In this document: one piece after another, positions 1 to 12,870 of the stretch
How positions within the stretch are numbered: position 1 is the first letter of the stretch
How the letters are laid out: each line of letters opens with the position of its first letter
From: Chinchilla lanigera
Taxonomy: Eukaryota; Chordata; Mammalia; Rodentia; Chinchillidae
Direction: 5' to 3'
Assembly: GCF_000276665.1 (NCBI RefSeq)
Contig: NW_004955405.1
Span: 8,863,608 to 8,927,607 of the forward strand
Length of the DNA stretch: 64,000 bases
Position numbers and translations under genes: made by a program
The notes under the pieces: model-generated
Databases searched by the model: none
Seen by the model: only the letters and a program-made list of their open reading frames with translations
What the model was told of the DNA's origin: nothing

Positions 1-394
1 AGCAGTAACTAATGCTAATTAGTACTTAACGGAGTAGAGCCACAAGCATTATCTTATTCATTAATTTTCACCACACGCTCCTAAAGCAAGTAGAATTATC
101 CCTCTTAGAGAGAGAGAAAGTCCACATCACACAAGTAATGGCAACCCACTTCCAGAAAGTGTTGGTAATAAATACAAAGGACCCCCATGCTGAGGACTTT
201 TAAATTCCTTATATATAGAAAGGCATCAATGAGTACAGTTTTGGACATGATCAATAACTACCCTCATACCCAAAAACAATCACTGAAAATCTCCTGTATA
301 CCAAAAGACAAAACACGACTTCAGACAACTGTACTATCATAATGAAGATAATAATAACAGCAAGGGGAGGAGGAGGAAAAGCTAGTAACTGATG

Positions 395-560
395 CACACA
401 TCCACCAGATAAGATGGTAAATATCTATGATCTTGTGAAGCAGGTATTACTGTTCCCATCTAAGAGAAAATCAAGGGGACTTACCCACAATCACAATGAC
501 AGCTGAGAGTTGGTTGTAGAGCCAGTTTGGTCCCAAGGCCCACACACTTGACCATTACAT
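395..560 (-). repeat. MIR SINE
   Basis: GTATTACTGTTCCCATCTAA, GGGGACTTACCCACAATCAC and TTGTAGAGCCAGTTTGGTCC fit a MIR in antisense orientation. Confidence 0.7.
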
Positions 561-1499
561 TACCCAGTTAAACAAGGATGACTAGTTTTTATGTTTGAAC
601 CAAGATTAACTGGGCAAAATTGAAGTTACTTCCCTTCCAGGGCCAGAGGCTAAGCCCTTTCATTCCCCTCAGCCAGGGGCACAAGGCAAGGTCAAGCCAG
701 ATCTGGTCTACCCCACCTTAAATCACCTGCGGGCTATTACCTACTTCTACTGGCTTTATCTACTACTCCCTGGATCCAATTTACTCTTGCAATGCAATAG
801 TTTCTGTGTAAATGAGCTCTATTAGTAGCCCTTATTCATTCCTTCTGAAAACCATGCTTACAGGCAGGAAAACAGAATGTCAGAGTATCAAATTCATTTC
901 TTAAAATATATATCTCTTAAAAACAGCTCTCCCTAGTTATATTTTTCTGTGTCTGATAAATTTTGAGAGAAAATTCATACTACCATGTATTTTGTAAGCT
1001 GAGTCATGTTTATTAGAAATAAAGCAACAAAAGTAGAAACACTTCATATGTAAGTATCTCTAAAGGCTTTTCCATAAGCTAATTAATTACTCACTCATTC
1101 CAAATTCACTCCTCACTCTATTTACCAACAGGCACTTCAAGGACCCTCCACAGGAGAATCGCCTGGGGTGGCTGCAGCTAACACAGTCAGACCTGAGGAA
1201 CCCTAGCCTTCCAGATGCAACTGATGCAACACCAACCCACAGCTCAGCTGTCTTAAAAGCTCTAACCTGTGACATAACTGAGTCCCTCTGATGTGCCAAA
1301 AAGGACAAACAGTTGTGCACAGAGCTTATCTGCACCCCCTTCAATCATTCCCTCTGCTTCCCCGACTTCCCCCCTCCGCTATTCTTTACATACAAAGGGA
1401 TCCTTTTCAAGGCCTTTGTCAGATCTCCAACCTTCTCTATTCAAAACTTTCCAAGAGCTTCTCAGCTCCCTCAAAGGCCACCAGCCCTGAAGACTGCCC
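561..1499. other. No gene or clear repeat seen
   Basis: Unique-looking AT-rich DNA. The short ORFs at 1087-1344 and 1291-1692 overlap each other on both strands and lead into an L2-like end, so they are not supported as genes. Confidence 0.5.
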
Positions 1500-1790
1500 T
1501 GCACTGCCTTTCTGTGTGTCTCCACCCACTCTCAGCCTTTTTCTCCTGCAAGTATCTGCACCACCTCTGCCCCAGCTCCTTGAAGGTCCTGCTGGAGGAC
1601 CATCGTCACACAGGCCTTCTCTGGCCACTCCTCAAGCATCCTGTCCCTGCTCCCGCCTGCTGGGATCCTCTGTAGCATGCACCACTACCTAACATGTTTA
1701 CTATTTAATTTGTTACCTCCACTAAAGCATCTACTTCATGAAAGCAGGAACTTTTTTCTTATTCTGTTTTGTTTTTAAATGTACCCACTT
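1500..1790 (+). repeat. L2-like 3' end
   Basis: CT-rich lead (CTTGAAGGTCCTGC, CTGGCCACTCCTCAAGC), then CATGTTTACTATTTAATTTG and CTACTTCATGAAAGCAGGAA resemble the LINE-2 3' end in sense orientation. Confidence 0.6.
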
Positions 1791-2274
1791 AGTACACGGA
1801 AATCCAAAAGTGTATTTGTCAAATCCAAAAGTATCTAAAGGAGATTTAGATGGAGGGGGGCAGGGCTCAAATTCCTTAGATAAAATGGCACTGTATTTGT
1901 ACACTCTCCCATATACTTTAGAGCATCTCTAGATTACTTATAATGTATAAATGCTATGCAAATAGTTATACTGTGTTGTTTAGGGATTAATAACAAGTCT
2001 GCACTTGGGCAGTACAGACACAATTTTTTCCCAAGGATTTTCAATCCTCGGTTAGTTGAATCCACAACTCAGAACTCAAATATGGGGGGAGGGCAGGTAT
2101 TTAATGACTGAATAGATGAACATCACATAAATGTTCAAGTAAATATTTGATTACGGAAGCGCTGTATGCTGCAGAAGAGAGAAAAGTCAGCTCCTCATGG
2201 CAACAGGCTACCTCTCCCCACAGAAGGTAGCAGAGCTGGGTTTCAAAGAAAGAATAAAGAACAACTCTATGAAA

Positions 2275-2560
2275 AGAAGACTATTCTACGTGTCAGCTGG
2301 TCTGCACTCCTCAAAAAGGTCACAGTCCCATGAAAGACAAGGAAAGAGTGGGGAACTCAACCAGACTGAGGGAGACTACAAAGACATGGGTAGAGGCGTG
2401 TCCTGAGCTGGACCCTTTTGCTAATAAGGTCACTGGACACACCTGAAGAAGGCTATTAGTGAAGGTGTACAAGAGCGCTGAGTTTTTTTGGAATGCTTGC
2501 AACTTTCCTCTAAGTTTGAAACTGTTTTAAAGGAAAAATAAAGGGTTGGAAAATACAAAA
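2275..2560 (+). mobile_element. Ancient L1M 3'-UTR fragment
   Basis: GGTCACAGTCCCATGAAAGA, GACTGAGGGAGACTACAAAG and GCTTGCAACTTTCCTCTAAG followed by AAAGGAAAAATAAAG match the 3' UTR of an old L1M family. The copy at 26150-26605 belongs to the same family. Confidence 0.7.
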
Positions 2561-5084
2561 GGAACTAGAATAATATGAGTAAATGCCACACATCAAATAA
2601 TCTGTGAACAAAATGCCCAATGAATAAGAAGGGAAGACCAGAACTATTTCTTCCAACTGTTTCTATTGCCCCTACTTTTCATTCCTCCAAGAAAAACTGT
2701 GGGCCAGCCCAAATATGGTCATGTTTCTTTAAGTATGAACACAAATAAAACCCCTGGATTATAGTGGAAACTCAGCTTGCAGCAGAATGTTTGTATAAAC
2801 TCTTGTAAATGACATCTCTCCTTTCCCTACAGGTTAGAAGCTTGATCTCCAGGAACTACTGCAACTCAAAACATACTTTTTACATAAAAATAATGATGAG
2901 GGTGGAAATAGAAAAAGTAAATTTTTGGATTGGACTGCTGTTGTGAGCCAGAGAGAATGATTAAATCTAAAAAAGAAATGGCAAAAAAAGCAATAGCACT
3001 AGGTTATAAAGGAAAAGACTGACATAGATGTTTTGAAGCTAGAAGTTGCAGGCAACATGCCTAGAATTTAGGTACCAGTATTAAGGACTGAACACTTCTC
3101 CAAGCATCTACAGCTCCCCTGACAGGCAAATCTCATTACAACAAACACCACACCTGTAAGAATCTCTGAGAACCCTAAGCATGCCTGGTTAAAGACCTCT
3201 AACTCAAGTAGTATGCAGGATCTACAGTGCTCCCCATTTCAAACCACAAAATTTCACAAATACATTGCATGATTACTCATTGTACCATAGGACCCATCAA
3301 AGTCCCCCAATCTCCCCTAACAAGGCATAGGCTACTTTAAAAATACAGAGAAGTAGTTCCACATTAACTTACCTGCAGTTTCTGAAGGACACATCTACAT
3401 ACCGTATAACCAAAGTGTCAACGGGCAACAGAAAGCACAAGTTCAGCACGACAACAGCAGTCTACAGACTGATAAACTGCACCACCCAAGCCCTACTTCC
3501 TTTCATGTGGCAACCACCACACTGTCTGGTATTGGTTTGTTTTAATTTGAATTTTCTTCCAAAATATTACAGTTGAGAAATTATTTTTAAAAATGTAGAA
3601 GTTCCAGTTGTGCCTGGAAAATTATTAGACCTGGCAACACAGGCCACATTCCACGCATGGTCAACCATCAGCGGGAGGAAAGCAGGATCCATAAAACAGG
3701 GAAGAGGAACATCTGGCTCCGTGACCATACTCCCATCACCTCGTCCCCTTCTTGCACTCCCACACCTGGCTGTCAATCGCTTGTTTTCTAAACATATGAA
3801 CATGCAACCCCAGCTTTACACATCAACAATAAAAGTCACCCAACTTGCCATGATGTCAGAACTGAGCAACATCTTATAAACCCTGTCCTAACAAGACTTC
3901 AGAGAAGAAAGCATGCATAAGCTAATTTTACATATAAGTTACTTTAACACTTCCCTAAATAGCATTCTCACAAGCATCATTTGCAATGGCAAAGTTTATA
4001 ATCTTTAACTGAAATCACTTTGCTTTGGAAATGTAATGTTTTGAATGCCTCTTAGCTTATCAAAATATGAAATCATTTGCCTTTACATGGGTTCAAAACT
4101 AACAATCATAGCTAAATATATCTTACTACAATTAAATAAAAAAGAAACTAAAAACTTATAAATCACATATATATTATCCCATCACTGAAACAATTCAAAA
4201 GTACACATGCCCTAAACTGACAAAAGAGTAAATATTACAATCTGTTCTGGAAATAGTTCACAATCTTGGGGTTTTATTCCACACTGCACACTAAACCACA
4301 AAGGGTTTATTTCTGAGCACCGACACGGCTGTGGACGAGCTACGCCACCTCTGTGCGTGAATGTCTGCATCTCGCAGTGTGCAGAACAGCAGAACAGCCA
4401 GCGCCAAGGCTCAGGAGGACTCACAGGCAGCATGTGCGACCATGCTCACCACACTGCAAGGGCCATGTAAGAAATAAGAAGAAAGTAACACTATTGCCAG
4501 CCCTGTTTCATTTTTAAACACTGGCTAAACTCTTGTTAAATTATGTTCTCCTGATAGAATCATCCTCATCTCTGTCCTGGTTTCTCCCAAAGCACATTCT
4601 ACCGAAGTACATTCCATTACTATCAATTTAAGTTACTGCTATATCTCAAAAGTCATTAATAAAATGTTACTTCTCAAATGGTTTACGGTTAGGCACTCTG
4701 AAAGGTACTTAACTACAAAAGAATTAGCTGTAAGCCAATATTCAAGTGATAAAGATTTATCAAAATAATTCTCAAGTTTAAAGAAAATCCCTAGTGCAGT
4801 AAAAATGCAGTATTCAAAAAAATCAATAAAGAAAAAGACTGACATTATGCCCAAAGATACAGCCTAGTAGTTAATGAATGAAAGATTAAATGAACAAGCA
4901 ATACATGAATGTATTCCTGGCCACAAATTTTCACATTCTGAACAATACCACTAAAAAACAGATACTCTAGGTATGTTTAAGAGTAACTACTGAATTGTCT
5001 CATCATATTTATATAACCAAGTAATAGTGAATAACCTGTAAGAGACTCAACTAACCAACCCTAATTTGTCCCCAAACACCTGCC
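2561..5084. other. Unique AT-rich DNA, no gene seen
   Basis: No repeat recognised. A good minus-strand donor (CTGCAG then GTAAGTTAA, exon side at 3373) follows one open frame, but the nearest acceptor is poor, so no exon is called. ORFs at 3567-4854 are short and lack recognisable domains. Confidence 0.45.
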
Positions 5085-5300
5085 ATCTGCACTACAGCAT
5101 GAGGACACCGGCCATGGTCCCTGCCCTCACTGAGTTTATGGCCTAGTGGAGAACAAAACTGAGGAAGTAAGCAGTAACCTCTGGGCATCTACTAAGCAGT
5201 CTAAGAATTTCCAGAGGTAACACACAGTAAACTGCAGGGGTCTCAGAGGGAATGACAACAGGACTAAGGCAGGAAGCACCACTGCTGTTACAGGCCACAA
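5085..5300 (+). repeat. Possible copy of the same ancient repeat
   Basis: CCATGGTCCCTGCCCTCACT and GAGTTTATGGCCTAGTGGAG correspond to the CCCTGCCCTCATGGAGCTTA-type segment of the repeat class at 47765-48830. Confidence 0.5.
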
Positions 5301-5354
5301 GGGCAGAGAGAAAATATGGCACATATTCTGCTCAGCAACACACAGTAACACATC

Positions 5355-5530
5355 TCTGACGGTTCTGCTCCTTGACTATTTTGTCTTCAGGCTCACATGC
5401 CACCTTCCTTTTATGTATTTACTTACGTGTCTTTCCTCCACTGGACTGAGAGTTCCCAAAGTACAAGAATCATCCTAAGTAGTCCTGTACAGTAGCTCCA
5501 GGCTAGCATACGCGGGCTGAATGAGTATTC
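5355..5530 (+). repeat. L2-like fragment
   Basis: TATTTACTTACGTGTCTTTC and CCACTGGACTGAGAGTTCCC match the L2 3' region. The good-looking minus-strand donor inside it is therefore repeat-derived. Confidence 0.65.
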
Positions 5531-7086
5531 AGGAAGGGCCCACCACCAGGAAAAAGATTCTCCTGACTCCAGGAAGGGGACTGTTCCCATGGACCACTTC
5601 CCTGGGCATAGCCAGTGCCTCGCAGGTGGGAGCACATCTGTCCTGAGGAATTTAGGGTTAACTCACATCCCAGAGCTCTCTGAAAAAGCATGTTCAGGGG
5701 TCTATTTAGGCAGCCACTTATTACTGGGAAGTTGAAGCCCTCTAGCCCTTGAAGTGGCCTGGTGGATTTAAATGTAGGGCAAGGACTTCAGGAGCACTGG
5801 TGCTTAGCATAAACAGCAAAGAGAGTTCACCAGGCCAAACCAAAGAAGGGAATTAACTCACTCATGAATCCCAAACACTCTTCTGCTCACTGGCTGAGAA
5901 ACTGCCATCTGGAAGGCTCAGCAGATGAAAGGAACTGCTGCTGGAATATATCTAGTTGGCAGAGAACACAAAATGCCAGAACTCGCAAAAAATCATATAA
6001 TTGTGATTAACTCATTTCACCTTTCCTTTCAGCCAATCCAAATTCAGCCTGTTGTAGCTATTTAACGATAACAGAAACCTTGCAAATACTTTGCTGAATC
6101 ATTCGGCTGGCAAATCGTTGACAAGACCTGTACAGTTCCCACATTCTAATGCTCCGGCAGCTGTGTTCTCCACAGCAAGCAGAGCGCTCCCCCTACAAAA
6201 CCTTTATACCCAGAAAAGTGGGGAGGATGCCTACAGTTCACTGAGCCCATCACCCACCTCTCTTCTGCACAGCTAAGATCTCAGACACACATGGTCTTCA
6301 CTGAGCATCTTTCATCCTTGACCCTGGGCGACTGTATCCGTATCTATGTGATGAGTGCACCTGTGTTCATCACTCCTGTTTGTCCACCTTTTCCTCACTG
6401 CAGGAGCCTCCTGGAGTCTTCCTTGGATGCCTGGCCCTGCAGGTCCAACATGAAGGAGTCTACCACATCAAGGTCTGGACCAACAGCTGCACGAAAGCCA
6501 GGCTAGCAAAAGGCTTTTGCTGTTATGTTCTGAGACCTCAGGTTATGGAGTCTGATAAAAATGGACTAGTGTTACAAAAAGTCATTTTCCCCTGAAGGCA
6601 CCCAGCATTTGGAAAATAACTTTCAAAGCCTGTTCTTACTATACTCTTCAGAGCCTTTTCTGAGGCAGGCAAAGCCAGCTCCAAATTAAAGAAAAACAAA
6701 GTCTACGGGCCTGGGTCATAACAAGCCTTAGAAACCAGGGCCATATGCCACCTACTAGGCATTTTTTTCCAACAAGATCACCCCAGCACTGTCCACACCA
6801 CCTTCTCTGGGTGGAGAGAAAGGGAGAAACAAAGTGCCTTTCACTGTGTGCCTTTCACTGAGCCCCACTAAACACAAGGCCAACTGGGGACAGTGTACCC
6901 TGGGAGGAGAACAGCTCCCTGAACAAATGCAGCAGCTTCCTCGCCCCTTCGATTACTTCCGTCATCCTACAACCGGCAGAAGTACCTATCCTCTGCCACC
7001 CTGTGTTTACTGCCCATTTCCGCAACAGTCTTAATGCCTCCCACGGCCACCTTCCAAAACCCCAAGTGCAGAGAGAACACACTTAC
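5531..7086. other. Mostly unassigned DNA
   Basis: No confident repeat or gene. Includes a small tandem GTGCCTTTCACT duplication near 6834-6858. ORFs of 60-76 codons on both strands look random. Confidence 0.45.
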
Positions 7087-7134
7087 CTCTTCAAAAAGTT
7101 AAAACATACATTTCTGTATATGCTCCCAGAATTT
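7087..7134 (-). other. Candidate 48-nt exon, minus strand
   Basis: On the minus strand an acceptor (AATTTTTATTCTAG) is followed by 48 bases and a consensus donor (GAG then GTAAGTG). Only one frame is open; it uses one base to complete the preceding codon and is phase-compatible with the candidate at 10133-10161. The length is a multiple of three, as for a cassette exon. I do not recognise the 15-16 encoded residues. It could equally be a decoy exon. Confidence 0.2.
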
Positions 7135-7479
7135 CTAGAATAAAAATTCTCCTCAGTCAGAACAGGAAGTAGGCAACAGCACCCCCAAACCTAGTCCTCC
7201 TGCTCTAGGAGCCTTTCTCTGAATGGTTTCATATTTCTGGGCTTTGTAAAAGGTCACCATATATGCTGTCCACCAAAACGGATATTTCTGGAAGGAAAGG
7301 GAGTACTGTTAATGATTATATGGTATAAACTCATGCTGTCTTATGACATACTTTCATTCCTCTGCCCTGGATGCTGCATTAAATAGATACACCCTGTTCC
7401 CTTAAAACTGACCAGCTAGCACACAGTACAGATTCTTAGTCACGTTTCTCATCACTGACATGCAGCACCTCACACCTAC

Positions 7480-7790
7480 AACTTAAGGGAAGAGCAATTT
7501 ATTCTGGCTCACAGTTACAGTCCATGGTCAGCAGAACACAGGTGGCAAACCTATGATACACATGATGCAGCCAGCTGTTTGTTATCACGGGCAGCATGAA
7601 AAGGCCTGGGCGGAGGAAAGCTGCTCACATGATGGCAGCCAGGATGCAGTGAGAAGAAGCAAAAAGTTGAGCTGTGACACACACCCTTGCAGTCAAGACC
7701 CCAGTGACCACCTCTTCTGACCAGACCCCCCACTTAACAGCAAGGCAACTCAAATAATCACCTAAACATGTAATGATGCTCTAAGCTACA
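7480..7790 (-). mobile_element. Probable MaLR LTR fragment, antisense
   Basis: GAGCAATTTATTCTGGCTCA, CATGATGGCAGCCAGGATGC, then AAGACCCCAGTGACCACCTC and ACCCCCCACTTAACAG follow the reverse order of MaLR-type LTRs. Diverged. Confidence 0.55.
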
Positions 7791-8897
7791 TTAACCTCCC
7801 TGAGGTGTGGAGGCTGGGGTGAGAACAAGAAGAGAAGGCTGAAAGGATAAGGTGCAGGAGCTCCAAGGAGGCAAAGCAGACCAGGTAGCAGGAAGCTGAA
7901 GGTTATTTGTGGGGTGGAAGCAACACGAAATGGGGTAGAAAAGGTGGAGAGTGGGCCACAGGGCGGAAAGCAAGAGGCAGACCACAGGCGACCAGTGAAG
8001 TTGAGAGGACAGTGGCTTTGACCAAGGCAATGTTTCTCACAGTAGACTAAGAAAAGAGAGATTGAATGACAATGTCCAAAACCATGGGGAAAGAGTAGGA
8101 AGGTTTCTAAGATTCTCAGACAGGTAGGGAAAAGGACCTGAACCTAAGACAGCAAAGCAGGTGCCCTATGTAACCCTAAATTGCCTTAGGGTGGCCTTGT
8201 AATTTTTTTTGTACAGTGTAAACCACCGTCCCTGATGACAATGTTAAAATGAAATGCAAACATTAAAACTATCCTACCTTAGTTTCCTATGCCCCACACA
8301 TCAATGAAGGTTGCAGCAATCTAAATAAGACAGTTGCCTAAACAACTGAAGAATGGTGTTGGCAGCAACCTTTCGAGTATGTCACCCAATAATACAACTG
8401 ATACATTATTAGAATTATGAGCAATACCGGAAGTTGCCCTTCACCTTTAAAGATGGCATTTTAATCTCAAATCCTTTTTAGGGTGGAAAACCTAAAATTA
8501 TATATGGTTCTGGTTTATTTCATCACTTCAAAGAACAATCTTGTTTTTAAACAGGAATCAAAATGACTGAGAGAATCTATAAATACACAGGAAGAAAGAA
8601 CAGGTTAAAAAATAGGTATACCACCAACTCTCAAGATTGGATTTTCATAAAATAGCTCACAAATAGGAAAGGAAACATTGTATAGTCTCTTTTGCATATA
8701 AAACTAAGGACTCTAATGTCCTTGAAAGTGATCAATCACAGTAAAAAGTATTAAAATTTTGGGGTTTTTAAGATCATGTACAAAGCATTGACGTTTTTCC
8801 ATGACCTTGATAGAACAGAGACAAATTCACAGGAGTGTCAAGAGCTGGTCCACGGGCCCCACTCACAGACAGGAGTGGCAGCTCTTTAGGAGCTCTC

Positions 8898-9370
8898 TTC
8901 TGGACACGTAAAATGGTGACAGATAAATGAGTACTGCCTTTCTTTCACTAGTGGAAAATGAACATGACAACCGAAGTCTGCATTACTTTTCCTACCCAAC
9001 ACTGCCACATCCCAGATTTTCAAGGGAAGTTTCCATTTCATGTATTCAAATACTACCAACTGATAGGCAAAAATAGGCACTTTATTTTCCTTTCTGAGTT
9101 ATAATGTTTGCAATACTATTTAATAAATGTGGTTTACTTTATACATGCTATTATACAATGTTTGCTAAGAGTCCACACATGGAGGAGAAAAATCCTTCAT
9201 TGGATGATTTAACCCAAATTGAACTTTGGAAATAGTCAACCCTTCCGTATCTTACTGAACAAATCTTAACTCAATAAAGGGTTCCAGAAAGTTTCCTAGA
9301 AACATGAAGAAGGGAGCTGTGGCCCTGGAAAGAAAGATATTCTGGACACGTAAAATGGTGACAGATAAAT
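8898..9370 (+). repeat. Exact 31-base direct repeat, copies 442 bases apart
   Basis: The 31-base sequence beginning TTCTGGACACGTAAAATGGT occurs at 8898-8928 and again at 9340-9370 without mismatch. The flanks do not match. It is not low-complexity and does not belong to a SINE that I recognise. Confidence 0.97.
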
Positions 9371-10132
9371 CTCTACAAATGAAGACCACAGCAGAGGTGG
9401 GGAGAATAAAGCGCAGATGATTAAAGGATTAAAGGGATTATAAGTCCATGTCAAGGAAATAGAATAAGAGACAAAAACAGTTCATTCTTTTGAACATCTT
9501 TTAGGTTTGAACTAAAGGGGATCCTAGTAGTTGGGATTCTGAAGTACTCAGAAACTACTACACAAGTTGGCCTACCAGCCTGTCAGAGTGACAGGTAAGA
9601 GAGGGCAGAAGCACAGGGGGAGAGAGCCAAGTATCACAGGCATTTTCCCCACATCTCCACTGTCAGCCTCCACACCTGCACATCTTTCCACATCGTACGA
9701 GAGGGAAAATATTAGCTCACATTCAGTTCGCGTGTTGCAGTTAACTAAGCACTCACACGTTTTCTTATTTAGCCATTCATGCCTCCAAAATAATTTGCAG
9801 AATGCCTTCTAGGATCCAGGCCCTACCAAACACTGGGCTAAAATCCCATCATCTGGGTCCTGTACCACAATACAACAGGAAAGACCTGTGGGAAACAGGT
9901 CTCTCAATGAGTCAGCACTAAGCAAGGGTCCTCAAAGCAAGATCCCTATGGACGTGCAACCCCATTAGTAATCCCTACATGATGAAGGGACTTAGAGACT
10001 GATTTTTTTTTTCATATTTGTAAAACGGTTCCAATGATGGACTGAGCTACACAGAACAGAACCCACATGATTTAGCAGCTTCTAAAACTCACCATTTAAT
10101 AGCCAGTTTGTATTTTAACCACGTTAACTCAC

Positions 10133-10161
10133 CTTTGGTTTATCCTCCAGAAAACAATTTG
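10133..10161 (-). other. Candidate 29-nt micro-exon, minus strand
   Basis: On the minus strand a strong acceptor (TTCTTTTATCCACAG) is followed by 29 bases and a near-consensus donor (AAG then GTGAGTT). Two of the three frames are open. Read in frame 1 it ends with AG, which can join the candidate exon at 7087-7134 in phase. It lies in DNA that would be intron if the CpG-island gene runs leftwards. Pseudo-exons of this quality are frequent in mammalian introns. Confidence 0.2.
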
Positions 10162-10395
10162 CTGTGGATAAAAGAACTTCAAGTGAAAAGTAAGGTGCTA
10201 CAGAGGGAAAAAAGAAGAGAGTACAAAATGGAAGAAAGCAGACTGCTCAGAAGCACTCAAACTGAAAAAGGCACAGAATGCCAGAGTGTCACTTCTAGCT
10301 GTGGAATGCCCCCTCTCTGTTCATGCCATCCAACTGGCCACAAGAAAAATATACTAATTCTCTAGTTTTACACAGACTTAGAGGTGTGTGGCTGT

Positions 10396-10487
10396 GGTGG
10401 TACTGATGTTTTACATCTAGAGACTAAACTCAGGGCTTCACACCTGACAGGCACATGCTCTACCACTGAGCACAGCTCTCCGCACTT
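10396..10487 (-). mobile_element. Old ID SINE
   Basis: Reverse-complement ID pattern: a degraded GGTACTG start, CAGGGCTTCACACC, then GGCACATGCTCTACCACTGAG. It is clearly more diverged than the copies at 23344 and 27053. Confidence 0.75.
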
Positions 10488-10654
10488 TTGATGATTTTTA
10501 AAATACTTTTGGAAAAGAGCAACAAGAAAGACATGCTAAAGGACTGAACCACTAAAATGGGGTCTCCCTGTGTGATGAGGTGGAGAGGTGGGTAGAGGAA
10601 GTTTAGGGAAAAGCAAACAAAGGCTGTAATTCTAGAACCAACTCTTACAAGAAT

Positions 10655-10760
10655 AACAGTAACAGCAGCAGCACCTAATCAGGTCCTGAGATAAGTGCTT
10701 TGCACTCATGACCTCTATTCTTTACAAATTTTTTATGGTAGATACCATACATTTGATAAA
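10655..10760 (-). repeat. MIR fragment
   Basis: CCTGAGATAAGTGCTTTGCA then CTCATGACCTCTATTCTTTA, a MIR core in antisense. Confidence 0.55.
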
Positions 10761-12509
10761 AGAAATGGCAGGAACATATTACTGAAAGCAGAGAAAAATG
10801 CAAAGTTACAGGATCAGGAAACAATTAAATTCATAATTTGACAGCTGCCTACACCCCTCTTAGCATGGGTAGAAGAAAAAGGTCCAAGTTATGCTTGCAG
10901 ACCCAGTGGGCTGGGGCACAGCAAGGACCCCTGAACCCAGGGAACCTGCACACCCTTTTGCTCCTTCCACATAAGCCTGGGAGAATGAATATGGATATGA
11001 AAATATGAGATGTAAGAAACAGGTGAGGTCCTCACAATGGTGTTTAGCTTTAATCCTGTACAAATGAAGACCATTTAAATGTTTAAAGAAGGCGAGTGTG
11101 ACACAATCGTATCTCCCTCCCTGCAGCAGTGGGGAGAATGGGGAGCTGGAGAAGGAAGCGAAGCATTGCAATAAGGCAAGGGAAAAACGGAATGGTCTGA
11201 CCCAAGGCCAGAATAGGTGGTACAGAGGAGAATTAGCACAATGACTGAACTGAAGTTGAGCAAGTTGTATTACTTGCAGTACTGGCCAAGGTCTAAGATT
11301 ATAGACTACAGAGAAGATAACAAGTTAGCCTAATAGCTTTGTGGATGATAAATACAGAAAACATAAAACACCTAGGTCAGAGACAAAGAACAGTTTATTA
11401 CTCATAGCACAGCAGTAGCCAAAATACTGTATGGGCATGTGCACTAGTCCCCAGCTCCAATGCCCATAGCACAGTGCAAAGAGAGCTCACACAGTTCTAT
11501 GCATTACCAGACACGACTCCTGAATTTAGGGAACCAAAATATTTTTTAATGGGCATCTGTCTTCCAAGGTTTTCTGCCATACAAACATCCTTGAGAAGTT
11601 AGTCCAGAACAAAGACAACCAGTACCTTAGCTCTGAAGATGTGCTGAAACATGAGACACCAATGGAGAACTATCTCCCAACGCTTTAACTACAAAGAAAC
11701 TCAGATTCAAAAAGTTTGAAATGAGACAGGTATAACACAGCTGGAAAGTAACAGAAATGAAGTTCAAAGTGAGACTTTACGATGCTGAGTTCCACTGCCT
11801 CACACAACTCAAATCCTGTTACATAAGACGCAATAACGTTTGCTGGGAGGAGAGGGCATGACAGTGATAAACAGAATAGGCTTCCCTAGAGGTTGTCTAG
11901 TCCAGTTCACTTGGGAAAGAAGGCACATACTACAGACAGGTAACTCTATCTTGCTATAACGATAGTACAAGCTCCTCTTGTGCTGACTGTTTCAAAAGTC
12001 AAATGGCAGGACAGAATTAGGCACTTGTAGAAAGCAACAATGGTACAATATATGTATATGAGGGTAAGGGTGAGTTTCACATCCAAGCCTGTTAGTTCCT
12101 TCCAAGTCCCTGAAAAATATTAGATTTTATATAAGAATTCCAGTAGAAGGCTGAAAGAGTTCATTAGTACTCATTCTTTATTTCCTAATACGATTTTCAG
12201 GGTATTGCAATAAAAATAACTTTACATATTAAAAAGATCTCTATTAACCTGTGCATTAAGACTAGCTCACACTTCACACATATAATTAAAAGAAAAATTT
12301 TATTTACAATTTGTTTCTGACCAAATGTCAGAGGTTCACTTTTGAAACAATGGGGGTGAGGTTTCAACATCTTACTCCTTATATATGAGCTCTGGGAGTT
12401 TCCCTTCCATCTAGAATCTTAACTTCAGGGCTAATAACAATAAGACATTATTCTTTTGAAAGGAAAAGGGACAAAAACCTACTGCAGATCCAAGCAAATG
12501 TACTTTTTT
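10761..12509. other. Unassigned DNA, no gene seen
   Basis: Contains weakly MIR-like parts near 11870-11960. The 103-codon minus ORF at 10860-11171 overlaps two other short ORFs in the same region and has no recognisable domain. Confidence 0.4.
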
Positions 12510-12870
12510 AAAAAAAGATTTATTCACAGTAACTAAAACCTGGAAATAATCTAAACAAAGGAATGGGTAAATAGATAATGATAGATTTACACAATGAAAT
12601 ACTGCTCACCAATTAAAAGAAACAAACTACTCATGCCCAAAACAGCACGCTGAGTCTCAAAAATTTTATGTGGAGTAAAAGAAGCCTTACACAAAAGAGC
12701 ACATGCTGTATGTTTCCATTTATAGGAATTTCTAAATCAGGCAAAACTAATATATGGCCACGTGAATCAGATCCAAAATTCCTGGGGTGCGAACAGGACA
12801 GGGAATGACTAGAAAGCTGTAGGAGTGGAGATTACTTTCTGGGGTGATGTAAAATATCAGGCCCTCATCT
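12510..12870 (+). mobile_element. Old L1M 3'-end fragment
   Basis: TTATTCACAGTAACTAAAAC, then GGGTAAATAGATAATGATAG, ATGAAATACTGCTCACCAAT and TATGTTTCCATTTATAGG follow the order of an L1 3' region in sense orientation; strongly diverged. Confidence 0.85.

Noticed and set aside
3373..3467. Minus-strand segment with an open frame ending at a perfect GTAAGT donor
   Set aside because: The nearest upstream acceptor has a poor pyrimidine tract and its phase does not fit the candidate exon at 7087-7134.
5400..5460. Strong minus-strand splice donor near 5406
   Set aside because: It lies in an L2-like 3' end, where this sequence is part of the repeat.
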